NCBI RefSeq assembly: GCF_014235875.1 | Contig: NZ_JACJUK010000009.1 | Location: 1-64,000, forward strand | Origin: Croceivirga lutea | GTDB taxonomy: Bacteria > Bacteroidota > Bacteroidia > Flavobacteriales > Flavobacteriaceae | Direction: 5' to 3' | Length of the DNA: 64,000 nt | Made by a program: the position numbers and the translations under genes | The notes under the pieces: model-generated | Databases searched by the model: none | What the model was told of the DNA's origin: nothing | Seen by the model: the letters and a program-made list of their open reading frames with translations, nothing else | Part shown: piece after piece, positions 21,981-29,577 of the stretch | Position numbering within the stretch: position 1 is the stretch's first letter | Layout of the letters: every line of letters begins with the position of its first letter

Positions 21981-22670
21981 TTAAACTGCTTTTGGGTCTA
22001 ATTGAACACTAGGGCTCATTGTGCTACTCATATAAACACTTTTCATGTAAACACCTTTAGAAGCAGCTGGCTTTAATTTGTTCAATGTATCTAATAACTC
22101 TTTTGCGTTTTCCGCAATTTTATCAGCTGTAAATGAAACCTTACCAATAGCAGCATGAACAATACCAGTTTTATCAACTTTAAAGTCAATTTTACCGCCT
22201 TTTACATCAGCTACAGCTTTAGCTACATCCATAGTTACCGTACCAGTTTTTGGATTAGGCATTAAACCACGAGGGCCTAATATTCTACCTAAAGGGCCTA
22301 ATTTACCCATTACACTAGGCATTGTAACAATTACATCTACATCTGTCCATCCTCCTTTAATTTTGTCTAAATATTCATCTAGACCTACAAAGTCAGCACC
22401 AGCCTCTTTAGCTTCGGCTTCTTTATCAGGAGTCACTAAAGCTAAAACTTTAACTTCTTTACCGGTACCATGAGGCAATGTTACCACCCCACGAACCATC
22501 TGATTAGCTTTTCTTGGATCAACACCCAATCTAACTGCTAAATCAACAGAAGCATCAAATTTTACATTAGTAATTTCTTTCAACAAAACTGAAGCCTCAT
22601 CAACAGAATATAATTTATTCTTGTCAATTTTTGCATTAGCTTCTTTTTGCTTTTTAGTCAATTTTGCCAT
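21981..22670 (-). CDS. rplA: 50S ribosomal protein L1
   Basis: The 229-residue protein shows the L1 signature near [20 protein letters not shown] and the N-terminal KLYSVDEAS segment. It forms the mobile L1 stalk at the E site and, in many bacteria, represses its own operon by binding a leader hairpin. A hairpin lies just upstream of rplK in this operon. Spacing to rplK is 18 bp. Confidence 0.97.
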   Translation of the reverse strand: MAKLTKKQKEANAKIDKNKLYSVDEASVLLKEITNVKFDASVDLAVRLGVDPRKANQMVRGVVTLPHGTGKEVKVLALVTPDKEAEAKEAGADFVGLDEYLDKIKGGWTDVDVIVTMPSVMGKLGPLGRILGPRGLMPNPKTGTVTMDVAKAVADVKGGKIDFKVDKTGIVHAAIGKVSFTADKIAENAKELLDTLNKLKPAASKGVYMKSVYMSSTMSPSVQLDPKAV

Positions 22671-22688
22671 TTAAATTGATTTTTTTGA

Positions 22689-23126
22689 TTAAAAAGGTTT
22701 AGTTCCTGAAACCTTAAGTCCCATAGAACGTGCAGTTCCTGCTACCATACTCATAGCTGACTCTACAGTAAATGCATTTAAATCTACCATTTTGTCTTCA
22801 GCTATAGTTTTAACTTGATCCCAAGTAACCGTACCTGATTTTACTCTGTTAGGTTCGCCAGATCCTTTTTTAATCTTAGCTGCTTCCATCAATTGAACGG
22901 CCGCCGGTGGTGTCTTTACAACAAATTCAAATGATTTGTCTTTGTAAACGGTGATAACAACTGGTAATACTTTACCTTGTTTGTCCTGTGTTCTAGCATT
23001 AAATTGCTTACAGAACTCCATAATGTTAACACCAGCAGCACCTAAGGCGGGTCCGACCGGTGGCGATGGATTCGCAGCACCTCCCCTAACTTGCAGTTTT
23101 ACAACCTTATCTACTTCTTTTGCCAT
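22689..23126 (-). CDS. rplK: 50S ribosomal protein L11
   Basis: The 145-residue protein carries the N-terminal Pro-rich segment [20 protein letters not shown] and a C-terminal rRNA-binding domain ending [10 protein letters not shown]. It forms the GTPase-associated centre with 23S rRNA. It begins the rplKAJL run, 66 bp after nusG, with a strong hairpin in that gap. Confidence 0.97.
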   Translation of the reverse strand: MAKEVDKVVKLQVRGGAANPSPPVGPALGAAGVNIMEFCKQFNARTQDKQGKVLPVVITVYKDKSFEFVVKTPPAAVQLMEAAKIKKGSGEPNRVKSGTVTWDQVKTIAEDKMVDLNAFTVESAMSMVAGTARSMGLKVSGTKPF

Positions 23127-23140
23127 TTCTAATAATTAAT

Positions 23141-23174
23141 TTTAATTGTGTTATTTGGAAGCAACACAATTTAA
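23141..23174 (-). promoter_or_regulatory. Hairpin in the rplK leader, possible L1 autoregulatory or processing site
   Basis: On the minus strand AATTGTGTT is followed by a 10-nt loop and its perfect complement AACACAATT. Allowing one bulge the stem extends to 12 bp. It ends about 17 bp before the rplK ATG and lacks a U-run, so it is not an intrinsic terminator. L1 binding is suggested only by operon position. Confidence 0.5.
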
Positions 23175-23192
23175 ATATGTAACACTTAAAAA

Positions 23193-23744
23193 TTATATTT
23201 TCTCAACTTGCATATAGCTCAACTCCAATGGTGTTTTTCTGCCAAAAATTTTCACCATTACCTCAAGCTTACGCTTTTCTTCATTAATTTTTTCAACAGT
23301 ACCATTAAAACCGTTGAAAGGACCATCAATAACCTTAACCGTTTCCCCTAAAACAAAAGGAATAGCTACATTATCTGTGTTAACCGCCAATTCATCTACC
23401 TTACCAAGCATTCTGTTAACTTCAGACTTACGCAAAGGAACAGGATCACCACCTTTAGTTTCACCTAAGAAGCCAATTACATTGGTTATTGACTTAATAA
23501 TGTGAACCATTTCTCCACCAAGGTTAGCCTTTATCATTATGTACCCAGGAAAATATGTACGCTCTTTATTGATTTTTTTACCATTACGTATTTGAACCAC
23601 TTTTTCAGTAGGCACCAAAACGTCTTCTAGGTAATCTCCAAATCCAGCTCTTTCAACCTCGGATTCAATGTAACCCTTGATTTTATTTTCTTGACCACTA
23701 ACGGCACGTACAACGTACCATTTTTTTTCTAGTACCTCTGACAT
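23193..23744 (-). CDS. nusG: Transcription termination/antitermination factor NusG
   Basis: The 183-residue protein has an NGN domain (KWYVVRAVSGQENKIKGYI at residues 7-25) that contacts the RNA polymerase clamp, and a C-terminal KOW domain (VIDGPFNGFNGTVEKINEEK, about 138-157). It links polymerase to ribosomes or Rho. It is one base from secE and leads into rplK, the nearly universal secE-nusG-rplK order. Confidence 0.97.
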   Translation of the reverse strand: MSEVLEKKWYVVRAVSGQENKIKGYIESEVERAGFGDYLEDVLVPTEKVVQIRNGKKINKERTYFPGYIMIKANLGGEMVHIIKSITNVIGFLGETKGGDPVPLRKSEVNRMLGKVDELAVNTDNVAIPFVLGETVKVIDGPFNGFNGTVEKINEEKRKLEVMVKIFGRKTPLELSYMQVEKI

Positions 23745-23745
23745 C

Positions 23746-23934
23746 CTATCCTATTACGTTTTCAAAGTACAATGTAATCAACTTACTAAAAAGCGAATCT
23801 ACACCCCATGTTGCTAAGGCAAAAAGTATTGAAAATACAGCCACAACAACCATTAAGTTTGAAGCACGCTCACGGCTTAACCATGTAACGTTATTTTTTA
23901 ATTCTTCCCAAGATTCCTTAACGTAAGTCAACAT
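23746..23934 (-). CDS. secE: Preprotein translocase subunit SecE
   Basis: The 62-residue single-spanning subunit has the amphipathic helix SWEELKNNVTWLSRERASNL followed by one membrane segment (about residues 28-52). It clamps SecY in the inner membrane. Short single-helix SecE proteins are normal outside the gamma-Proteobacteria. It lies between tRNA-Trp and nusG. Confidence 0.95.
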   Translation of the reverse strand: MLTYVKESWEELKNNVTWLSRERASNLMVVVAVFSILFALATWGVDSLFSKLITLYFENVIG

Positions 23935-23956
23935 ATCAATTGTTCTTTATCCGTAG

Positions 23957-24029
23957 CACGGGAGGAGAGACTCGAACTCCCGACACCTGGTTTTGGAGAC
24001 CAGTGCTCTACCAACTGAGCTACACCCGT
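23957..24029 (-). tRNA. tRNA-Trp (anticodon CCA)
   Basis: The minus strand folds as a cloverleaf with D-arm GCTC...GAGC, the anticodon loop containing CCA, and the T-arm GGGAG/CTCTC around TTCGAGT. The acceptor pairs ACGGGTG with CTCCCGT, leaving one U-U mismatch at position 6:67. Its position between tuf and secE is the standard one. No CCA is encoded. The ends are good to about one base. Confidence 0.93.
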
Positions 24030-24035
24030 ATTTAC

Positions 24036-24072
24036 ACTGAAAGGTATCCCGAAATTACGGAACACCCTCAGT
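24036..24072 (-). repeat. Imperfect inverted repeat between tuf and tRNA-Trp
   Basis: On the minus strand ACTGAGGGT...CCG and CGG...ACC...TCAGT can fold into an interrupted stem about 13 bp long, starting 21 bp after the tuf stop. There is no U-run. A cleavage site releasing the tRNA from tuf mRNA is plausible. Confidence 0.4.
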
Positions 24073-24092
24073 ATAAATTATTTATAAATATA

Positions 24093-25280
24093 TTAATCTA
24101 AAATTTCAGTAACCTGACCAGCACCTACAGTTCTACCACCTTCACGGATTGCAAAACGTAAACCAACACTTAATGCGATTGGCTGAATCAACTCAACATT
24201 GATTGTTAAGTTATCACCAGGCATTACCATCTCAACACCATCAGGAAGACTAATGTTACCAGTCACGTCAGTTGTACGTACATAAAACTGCGGACGGTAG
24301 TTGTTATGGAATGGAGTGTGACGACCACCTTCTTCTTTTTTCAAGATATACACCTCAGCCTTAAACTTGGCGTGTGGAGTTACAGAACCTGGCTTACAGA
24401 TTACCATTCCTCTTTTTATATCTGATTTTTCAATACCTCTTAATAAGATACCTACGTTATCACCAGCTTCACCTCTATCAAGAATCTTACGGAACATCTC
24501 TACCCCTGTAATAGTTGAAGATAATTTTTCAGCACCCATACCAATTATGTCTACAGCGTCACCAGTATTAGCCACACCAGTTTCGATACGACCAGTTGCT
24601 ACAGTACCACGACCTGTAATTGTAAATACATCTTCGATAGGCATTAAGAAATCCTTATCAACATCACGCTTAGGTAATTCAATCCACTCATCAACAGCAG
24701 CCATAAGCTCCATTACAGTGTCAACCCATTTTTGCTCACCATTTAATGCACCAAGTGCAGAACCAGCTACCACAGGACCATTATCACCATCATATTCGTA
24801 GAAAGAAAGTAATTCACGTACTTCCATCTCAACTAATTCTAACAACTCCTCATCATCAACCATGTCGACTTTATTCAAGAAAACAACGATTCTAGGAATA
24901 CCTACCTGACGACCTAAAAGAATGTGCTCACGAGTTTGAGGCATAGGACCATCAGTAGCAGCTACCACTAAAATAGCACCATCCATCTGCGCAGCACCAG
25001 TTACCATGTTTTTTACGTAATCCGCGTGACCTGGACAGTCAACATGCGCATAGTGACGATTAGCTGTTTGATACTCTACGTGAGAAGTGTTAATAGTAAT
25101 ACCTCTTTCTTTTTCTTCAGGAGCGTTGTCGATAGAATCGAAACTTCTCAATTCAGAAAGGCCTGCGTTTGCTAAAACAGTAGTGATAGCAGCAGTCAAT
25201 GTTGTTTTACCGTGATCCACGTGTCCAATAGTACCAATATTTAAGTGCGGTTTGGAACGATCAAAAGTTTCCTTTGCCAT
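24093..25280 (-). CDS. tuf: Elongation factor Tu
   Basis: The 395-residue GTPase delivers aminoacyl-tRNA to the ribosome. The motifs are intact: P-loop [10 protein letters not shown] (about residues 20-29), DCPGHADY, and NKVDMVDD. The C-terminal barrel ends [15 protein letters not shown]. It is embedded in a tRNA cluster (Thr, Tyr, Gly, Thr upstream; Trp downstream), so it is probably co-transcribed and processed with them. It is the only copy in this window. Confidence 0.98.
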   Translation of the reverse strand: MAKETFDRSKPHLNIGTIGHVDHGKTTLTAAITTVLANAGLSELRSFDSIDNAPEEKERGITINTSHVEYQTANRHYAHVDCPGHADYVKNMVTGAAQMDGAILVVAATDGPMPQTREHILLGRQVGIPRIVVFLNKVDMVDDEELLELVEMEVRELLSFYEYDGDNGPVVAGSALGALNGEQKWVDTVMELMAAVDEWIELPKRDVDKDFLMPIEDVFTITGRGTVATGRIETGVANTGDAVDIIGMGAEKLSSTITGVEMFRKILDRGEAGDNVGILLRGIEKSDIKRGMVICKPGSVTPHAKFKAEVYILKKEEGGRHTPFHNNYRPQFYVRTTDVTGNISLPDGVEMVMPGDNLTINVELIQPIALSVGLRFAIREGGRTVGAGQVTEILD

Positions 25281-25326
25281 TTTAAATGATTTTAATCTTA
25301 GTTTATATTAGTGTCTTTATCTATCG

Positions 25327-25398
25327 AGCCAACGACGGGAATTGAACCCGTGACCTCTTCCTTACCAAGGAAACGCTCTACCCCTGAGCTACGTCGGC
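25327..25398 (-). tRNA. tRNA-Thr (anticodon GGT)
   Basis: The minus strand has acceptor GCCGACG pairing with CGTTGGC through a G-U pair, D-arm GCTC...GAGC, anticodon loop with GGT between CTTTC-type stem arms, and T-loop TTCAATT. It lies 46 bp upstream of tuf. Confidence 0.95.
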
Positions 25399-25475
25399 GT
25401 AAAGTGTTAATCTACATCCTTATATTAATAAAGGAAGAGATTCTGTCGTTTTCACAACAACATTGTCACTCTTAG

Positions 25476-25548
25476 AGCGGGAGACCGGGTTCGAACCGGC
25501 GACATTCAGCTTGGAAGGCTGACGCTCTACCAACTGAGCTACTCCCGC
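25476..25548 (-). tRNA. tRNA-Gly (anticodon TCC)
   Basis: The minus strand has a perfect acceptor (GCGGGAG with CTCCCGC), D-arm GCTC...GAGC, anticodon loop CTTCCAA and T-loop TTCGAAC. It is the third tRNA of the cluster in the direction of transcription. Confidence 0.95.
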
Positions 25549-25616
25549 ATTTTAATTCTCAATATTTCAAAAGCCAAAATAATTTTTTAGCTCCGCCTGT
25601 TTTGGCGCATTTTTTG

Positions 25617-25699
25617 TGGGGAGAGCAGGATTCGAACCTGCGAAGGTAAAAACCAACAGATTTACAGTCTGTCCTCGTTGGCCGCTTGAGTATCTCCCC
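25617..25699 (-). tRNA. tRNA-Tyr (anticodon GTA)
   Basis: This is a class II tRNA of about 83 nt with a long variable arm. The acceptor is GGGGAGA with TCTCCCC, the anticodon loop contains GTA, and the T-loop is TTCGAAT. It is second in the cluster. Confidence 0.95.
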
Positions 25700-25722
25700 G
25701 CCTTGATTTTCAGTATGTTATG

Positions 25723-25796
25723 AGCCGATAGAGGGACTCGAACCCACGACCTGCTGATTACAAATCAGCTGCTCTAGCCAGCTGAGCTATATCGGC
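25723..25796 (-). tRNA. tRNA-Thr (anticodon TGT)
   Basis: The minus strand has a perfect acceptor (GCCGATA with TATCGGC), D-arm GCTC...GAGC, anticodon loop TTTGTAA and T-loop TTCGAGT. It is the first tRNA of the tRNA-tuf cluster, starting about 21 bp after the raiA terminator U-run. Confidence 0.95.
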
Positions 25797-25816
25797 TTTT
25801 TATCGCTTTTTTTGCA

Positions 25817-25845
25817 CAAAAAAAGCCCGTTATTTCTAACGGACT
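25817..25845 (-). terminator. Intrinsic terminator downstream of raiA
   Basis: On the minus strand AGTCCGTTA, loop GAAA, TAACGGGCT, then seven Ts. The stem is nine base pairs with one G-U pair. It would end the rpsU-xerC-raiA direction of transcription before the tRNA cluster. Confidence 0.85.
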
Positions 25846-25846
25846 G

Positions 25847-25875
25847 CAAATGTAGCGTTTTATTTGTTTTTTCAA
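25847..25875 (-). promoter_or_regulatory. Promoter for the tRNA-tuf cluster, overlapping the raiA terminator
   Basis: The minus strand has TTG at 25875-25873, an 18-bp spacer, and TACATTTG at 25854-25847. Both elements and the spacing match the Bacteroidota consensus (TTG, 17-23 bp, TAnnTTTG). The predicted start, near 25840, falls inside the 5' arm of the terminator stem. Confidence 0.6.
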
Positions 25876-25896
25876 AATATTTTGAAAAAAATTTTT

Positions 25897-26199
25897 CTAA
25901 GCAAATGCTCTTTGCTTTTGTTTCTTTTTTACAAGCTTTCTTTCTAAGGAATTACATGCTGAATCTACCGCCTCTTCAAAAGATTTACATTGTTTTTTTA
26001 CAATGAATTTATCTTTAGGCACATGCACTTTAATTTCAACAATTTTATTTTCTTTACTACTGGTATTTTCAACCTTAAGATAAACATCCGAACTAATAAC
26101 CTTGTCGTAGAACAATTCTAACTTATCCATTCTATTTTGAATAAAATCAATTAGCTTTCTGTCAGCATCAAAATTTACAGATTGTGCATTTACCTTCAT
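25897..26199 (-). CDS. raiA: Ribosome hibernation factor, HPF/RaiA family (short form)
   Basis: The 100-residue protein shows the family beta-alpha-beta-beta-beta-alpha pattern: MKVNAQSVNFDADRKLIDFI, EIKVHVPKDKF, then a long basic C-terminal helix (LERKLVKKKQKQR). It is the short form, without the C-terminal dimerisation domain of long HPF. It binds the 30S decoding region in stationary phase. It lies between the XerC-like gene and the tRNA-tuf cluster and ends with its own terminator. Confidence 0.9.
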   Translation of the reverse strand: MKVNAQSVNFDADRKLIDFIQNRMDKLELFYDKVISSDVYLKVENTSSKENKIVEIKVHVPKDKFIVKKQCKSFEEAVDSACNSLERKLVKKKQKQRAFA

Positions 26200-26254
26200 A
26201 ATATAAGATGTTTTTGAGCCTACAATTTGTAAGCTAGGTTAAACAAAAAAGGAT

Positions 26255-27145
26255 TTACTCCTTATTTCTTGGGTGCGCCTTAGTGTGGGCTTTTTTTAAT
26301 TCAGCTATACTACTATGTGTATAGACTTGTGTTGAAGCCAAACTACTATGGCCTAACAATTCTTTTACAGCGTTGAGGTCTGCCCCTTGGTTTAAAAGAT
26401 GTGTTGCAAATGAGTGCCTAAGCACATGCGGACTCTTTTTTACCTTGGACGATACCTTACTAAGATACTTATTTATAACCCTATAAACAAGTGTTTCGTA
26501 TAAACGTTTTCCTGAATTTGTTAAAAAAAAATAATTGTCATCTATGATTATTTCTAGGTTTGCTCTAGTATCTAAGTATTCTGTTATAGGTAATTTTAAA
26601 GAAGGTAATAGTGGAACTATTCTTTCTTTATTTCGCTTACCAAGAACCTTTACAGTTGCATTTTGAAAATTGAAATCGGAAAGTTGTAATGCAATAAGCT
26701 CCGCTCTTCTAATGCCCGTAGCGTAAAGCATTTCTAACAATAACTTATCTCTTAAACCTTCGAAATCTGAATCAAACTCAATTGCTTGGAGCACTTGGTA
26801 CATTTCGTTTTCTGAGATAGGAACTATAACATCTTTTTCTACTTTTAACGCTTTGTGTTTGGCAAGTGGAGAAAACGTTATTTGTTGTGACTTTAAAAGA
26901 AAGGAATAATACGACTTTAAAGAAGCTATTTTTCTATTTATACTCCTATTACTAATACCCTGTTCGACTAAATAAATAATCCAGCTTCTTATTTCATTAT
27001 AGGTAACATCCTTGATATTTTCTTCTTTAAATTCTTCCTTAAAAAAATTAGAAAAATCCTTAATATCTTTTTCATATGCAATAACTGTATGTTTTGCATA
27101 TTTTTTTTCTAGACTTAAATACTCTATAAATGCTTCTACTGACAT
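26255..27145 (-). CDS. Tyrosine recombinase, XerC-like
   Basis: The 296-residue protein has an N-terminal SAM-like core-binding domain (FIEYLSLEKKYAKHTVIAYEKD) and a C-terminal catalytic domain. The catalytic residues are visible: Arg in ATGIRRAEL, Lys in GKRNKERIVPL, His-x-x-Arg in HVLRHSFATH, His in LLGHSSL, and the nucleophile Tyr in TQVYTH. Size and sequence fit chromosome-dimer resolvases (XerC/XerD, about 295-300 residues). The neighbourhood rpsU-xerC-raiA is core in this phylum, so I read it as housekeeping rather than an island integrase. Whether it is the partner called C or D cannot be settled here. Confidence 0.88.
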   Translation of the reverse strand: MSVEAFIEYLSLEKKYAKHTVIAYEKDIKDFSNFFKEEFKEENIKDVTYNEIRSWIIYLVEQGISNRSINRKIASLKSYYSFLLKSQQITFSPLAKHKALKVEKDVIVPISENEMYQVLQAIEFDSDFEGLRDKLLLEMLYATGIRRAELIALQLSDFNFQNATVKVLGKRNKERIVPLLPSLKLPITEYLDTRANLEIIIDDNYFFLTNSGKRLYETLVYRVINKYLSKVSSKVKKSPHVLRHSFATHLLNQGADLNAVKELLGHSSLASTQVYTHSSIAELKKAHTKAHPRNKE

Positions 27146-27164
27146 TAATTCAAATGTACTAAAA

Positions 27165-27196
27165 CAAAAAATCCCGTTTTATTGCTAAAACGGGAT
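27165..27196 (-). terminator. Intrinsic terminator downstream of rpsU
   Basis: An 11-bp perfect stem (ATCCCGTTTTA / TAAAACGGGAT) with a 4-nt loop is followed by a T-run on the minus strand. It lies between the rpsU stop and the xerC start, so it isolates rpsU from the genes downstream. Confidence 0.9.
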
Positions 27197-27222
27197 ATTA
27201 AATTTTATATTAAGATTGAACT

Positions 27223-27417
27223 CTATTGCTCCTCTTGGTCTCTTAGACCTTGAATGTATTGCGCTTTTTGAATTTCAGCTCTTCTTTTTACAGAAGGTTT
27301 AGTGTACTGTTGACGTGCACGCAACTGACGCATTTTACCTGTTCTATCAAATTTTCTTTTAAAGCGCTTAAGGGCTCTATCGATATTTTCTCCTTCTTTT
27401 ACTGGTATAATTAACAT
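27223..27417 (-). CDS. rpsU: 30S ribosomal protein S21
   Basis: The 64-residue basic protein begins MLIIPVKEGENIDRALKRFK, the bS21 signature, and has a Lys/Arg-rich helical tail. In Bacteroidota bS21 helps to hide the anti-Shine-Dalgarno sequence of 16S rRNA (shown in Flavobacterium johnsoniae). Its own gene is a known exception with a strong Shine-Dalgarno, and this copy has one (AGGAGG, 9 nt before the ATG). It is flanked by its own terminator and -7 boxes and is probably monocistronic. Confidence 0.97.
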   Translation of the reverse strand: MLIIPVKEGENIDRALKRFKRKFDRTGKMRQLRARQQYTKPSVKRRAEIQKAQYIQGLRDQEEQ

Positions 27418-27426
27418 TGGCTACAA

Positions 27427-27432
27427 CCTCCT
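27427..27432 (-). promoter_or_regulatory. Strong Shine-Dalgarno sequence of rpsU
   Basis: The minus strand reads GAAAGGAGGT, able to pair over ten bases with the 3' end of 16S rRNA, and lies 9 nt before the rpsU ATG. The other genes here have A-rich leaders without such a site. It fits autoregulation of rpsU by ribosomes lacking bS21. Confidence 0.85.
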
Positions 27433-27446
27433 TTCTTTAAAATTAA

Positions 27447-27465
27447 CCCTTTAAAATTTTAAGGG
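27447..27465 (-). repeat. Imperfect palindrome in the rpsU leader
   Basis: CCCTT(T)AAAATTTTAAGGG forms a nearly perfect AT-rich palindrome about 15 bp upstream of the rpsU Shine-Dalgarno. It may form a leader hairpin or a binding site; nothing in the sequence decides which. Confidence 0.4.
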
Positions 27466-27469
27466 CCCG

Positions 27470-27485
27470 CAAATATACAAATGTA
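27470..27485 (-). promoter_or_regulatory. Two tandem -7 elements for rpsU
   Basis: The minus strand reads TACATTTG followed directly by TATATTTG, two perfect TAnnTTTG matches, giving a leader of about 45-55 nt. I find no -33 TTG at the usual distance. The boxes overlap the end of the upstream acyl-CoA dehydrogenase region. Confidence 0.5.
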
Positions 27486-27491
27486 TTTTTA

Positions 27492-28697
27492 CTATGAAAG
27501 ATTTAAATTCACTTCTTTTTCCTCGTTTTTAGTCTTAGGAGCTTTGTACTCTTTTTTATCAATTACAATTTTTGCTATAATTTCTCGTAAAATTTCAGAT
27601 GTTCCACCACCAATAGGTCCTAGCCTACTGTCTCTTAACATTCTAGCCATTGGATAATCTTCTATATAACCATAGCCTCCTAAAAACTGTAAGCAATTGT
27701 AAATAACCTCATCAGCAACTTTCGTAGATTTTAGTTTTGAAATTGTTGCTTGTTCAACTGCATACTCCCCATTTTCTAACATTGCTGTGACCATGTAGTT
27801 ATAGTACTTGCAAACTTGAACTTCTGCGTGCATATCAGATATCTTATGTCTTAAGGCTTGAAATTGATTAATTGTTTTTCCAAACGCTTCTCTTTCTGAC
27901 ATGTATTGTAAGGCATACGATAAGGCATGTTCTGCTCTAGCATGTGCATTAATACCCATAACCAAGCGCTCTAAAGCAAATGCTTCCATTATAAAAGTAA
28001 AGCCCTTTCCTTCTTCTCCAATTCTATTAGCAACTGGCACTTCTACATTATCAAAAGCAAGTTCACCAGTATCTGAAGCACGCCACCCGAGCTTATTTAA
28101 TTTATTTGAACTTACTCCTTTACTGTCTAAATCGACAATAAATAGGCTAATACCTTTATTACCAGCACTAGGATTAGTCTTTGCAGCCAATACAGCATAA
28201 TCACCATAAACGCCATTGGTAATAAATGTTTTAGAACCATTGATGATATAGGTATCACCTTTTAATTCAGCAGTAGTTCTCATACCAGCAACGTCACTGC
28301 CTCCAAAAGGTTCTGTTACCCCAAGGCATCCAATCTTTTGACCATGTACACTTGGAATTAAATATTTTTGTTTTTGTTCAGGGGATGCATTCTTAATTAA
28401 ATGCGTCATAGCCAGATAGGCATGTGCCCACATAGCTGCGGCAAAACCTCCTGAATTTATTTTTTGCATTTCTTCCAAGAAAACTACAGTATAAAAAAGG
28501 TCTAAACCTAAACCATCATATTCTTCAGGAGTTGCAAGACCAAAGTAGCCCATCTCTCCCATTTTTTTCCAGATAAATCGTTCTATGGTACCAGACTCTT
28601 CCCATTTATCTAGATGGGGGACCACTTCTTTCTGCAAAAAGTCATGCAAACTCTCTCTAAATAATTGATGTTCTTCAGTAAAATAAGTGGTATTCAT
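27492..28697 (-). CDS. Acyl-CoA dehydrogenase family protein
   Basis: The 401-residue flavoenzyme has the family layout: an N-terminal helical domain (YFTEEHQLFRESLHDFLQKE), a middle beta domain with the FAD-binding signature GVTEPFGGSDVAGM (about residues 122-135), and a C-terminal helical domain with SEREAFGKTINQFQALRH and FLGGYGYIEDYPMARMLRD. It oxidises an acyl-CoA at the alpha-beta bond; chain length cannot be told from sequence alone. The extra tail (about residues 385-401) is charged and variable. It begins 9 bp after the HhH gene ends, so the two may be co-transcribed. Confidence 0.92.
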   Translation of the reverse strand: MNTTYFTEEHQLFRESLHDFLQKEVVPHLDKWEESGTIERFIWKKMGEMGYFGLATPEEYDGLGLDLFYTVVFLEEMQKINSGGFAAAMWAHAYLAMTHLIKNASPEQKQKYLIPSVHGQKIGCLGVTEPFGGSDVAGMRTTAELKGDTYIINGSKTFITNGVYGDYAVLAAKTNPSAGNKGISLFIVDLDSKGVSSNKLNKLGWRASDTGELAFDNVEVPVANRIGEEGKGFTFIMEAFALERLVMGINAHARAEHALSYALQYMSEREAFGKTINQFQALRHKISDMHAEVQVCKYYNYMVTAMLENGEYAVEQATISKLKSTKVADEVIYNCLQFLGGYGYIEDYPMARMLRDSRLGPIGGGTSEILREIIAKIVIDKKEYKAPKTKNEEKEVNLNLS

Positions 28698-28706
28698 TGC
28701 AATTTT

Positions 28707-29570
28707 TTATATAGACAAATATAACGCAATCCTATCAATCTTATCCGCTGGAAAATTGGGGATTTCTTTTAATTCATCAATACTTTTATATAAACCTAGC
28801 GCTAACCTTTTTGACACTATTTTCTCAGCTATTTGCCTGTTGATATATACAATTGAAGAAAGTTGATTTACAGTTGCTGTATTAAGATTAAATTTCTTGA
28901 TATCAGGCACATTCAAAATTTTATAATTCCTCTGAATCTCTTTTACAACTTCTGGAGTTAAGCCATAAACATCATTTAACTGTTCTTCTATTAAAAAACC
29001 ACCTAGTTTGGTTCTAAATTTGATAATTCTAGTAGACAACACCTCACCTATACCCTTAATTTGAACTAGCTCTTCTTTTGAAACGGTATTTAAATCTTTA
29101 ATTTCTAAATTTCCAGAATTACTTCTTTTATGAAAGGTTTTATTAGGTTTTGAATTTACCCAGTCAGGAAACTTAAAAGAGGGTTCTAAAATAGCTAATA
29201 GAGAATCTGAAACTTTAGTTACTTTTTGGAATTCCAATGCAGAATTCACAAACTCACCTTTAGCTCTAAACTGATGCAATCTATCAATCTGTTCAACAGA
29301 CAATCCTAAAGTATAACCTTTATAATCCGAAATATAATTTGGATTGAAAGGGTAAGTTTTTGAATACTCAGTGTTTTCAACTGCTTTTAAACTATCAATT
29401 CTAGCTTGATTTAAACTGTCTAGTCTAAAACTTGAATTTGTTTTATTCTTGAAAATAGCATCATAGCTCAAATATGCAATCTGAAGAATTAGTATAAAAA
29501 ATAACAAAAAGAAAATCCCACTTCGTTGTTGCTTATTGAACTTGAAGTGGGATAACATTTTATGAACCAT
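28707..29570 (-). CDS. Helix-hairpin-helix (ComEA-like) protein with N-terminal membrane anchor
   Basis: The 287-residue protein has one membrane segment near the N-terminus (about residues 18-37) and no cleavage site. Three HhH-type segments follow, the clearest being IKDLNTVSKEELVQIKGIGEVLSTRIIKF and FNLNTATVNQLSSI. ComEA proteins bind DNA during natural uptake, but flavobacterial proteins of this type have several HhH copies and no proven role. Anchoring places the HhH part on the periplasmic side if the basic N-terminus stays inside. It is 7 bp downstream of the alanine symporter gene. Confidence 0.82.
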   Translation of the reverse strand: MVHKMLSHFKFNKQQRSGIFFLLFFILILQIAYLSYDAIFKNKTNSSFRLDSLNQARIDSLKAVENTEYSKTYPFNPNYISDYKGYTLGLSVEQIDRLHQFRAKGEFVNSALEFQKVTKVSDSLLAILEPSFKFPDWVNSKPNKTFHKRSNSGNLEIKDLNTVSKEELVQIKGIGEVLSTRIIKFRTKLGGFLIEEQLNDVYGLTPEVVKEIQRNYKILNVPDIKKFNLNTATVNQLSSIVYINRQIAEKIVSKRLALGLYKSIDELKEIPNFPADKIDRIALYLSI

Positions 29571-29577
29571 TAGCTAT

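Noticed and set aside
23990-24010. Apparent one-base irregularity in the anticodon stem of tRNA-Trp
   Set aside because: By hand the 5' side of the stem looked one base short, but this crosses a line break in my reading and the gene is otherwise normal; a reading slip is more likely. A tRNA folding program would settle it.
24367-24801. 144-codon plus-strand frame within tuf
   Set aside because: Antisense shadow of EF-Tu; no domain.
26255-27145. Tyrosine recombinase beside tRNA genes considered as an island integrase
   Set aside because: Its size fits XerC/XerD, the surrounding genes are all core, and I found no tRNA-derived direct repeat or cargo.
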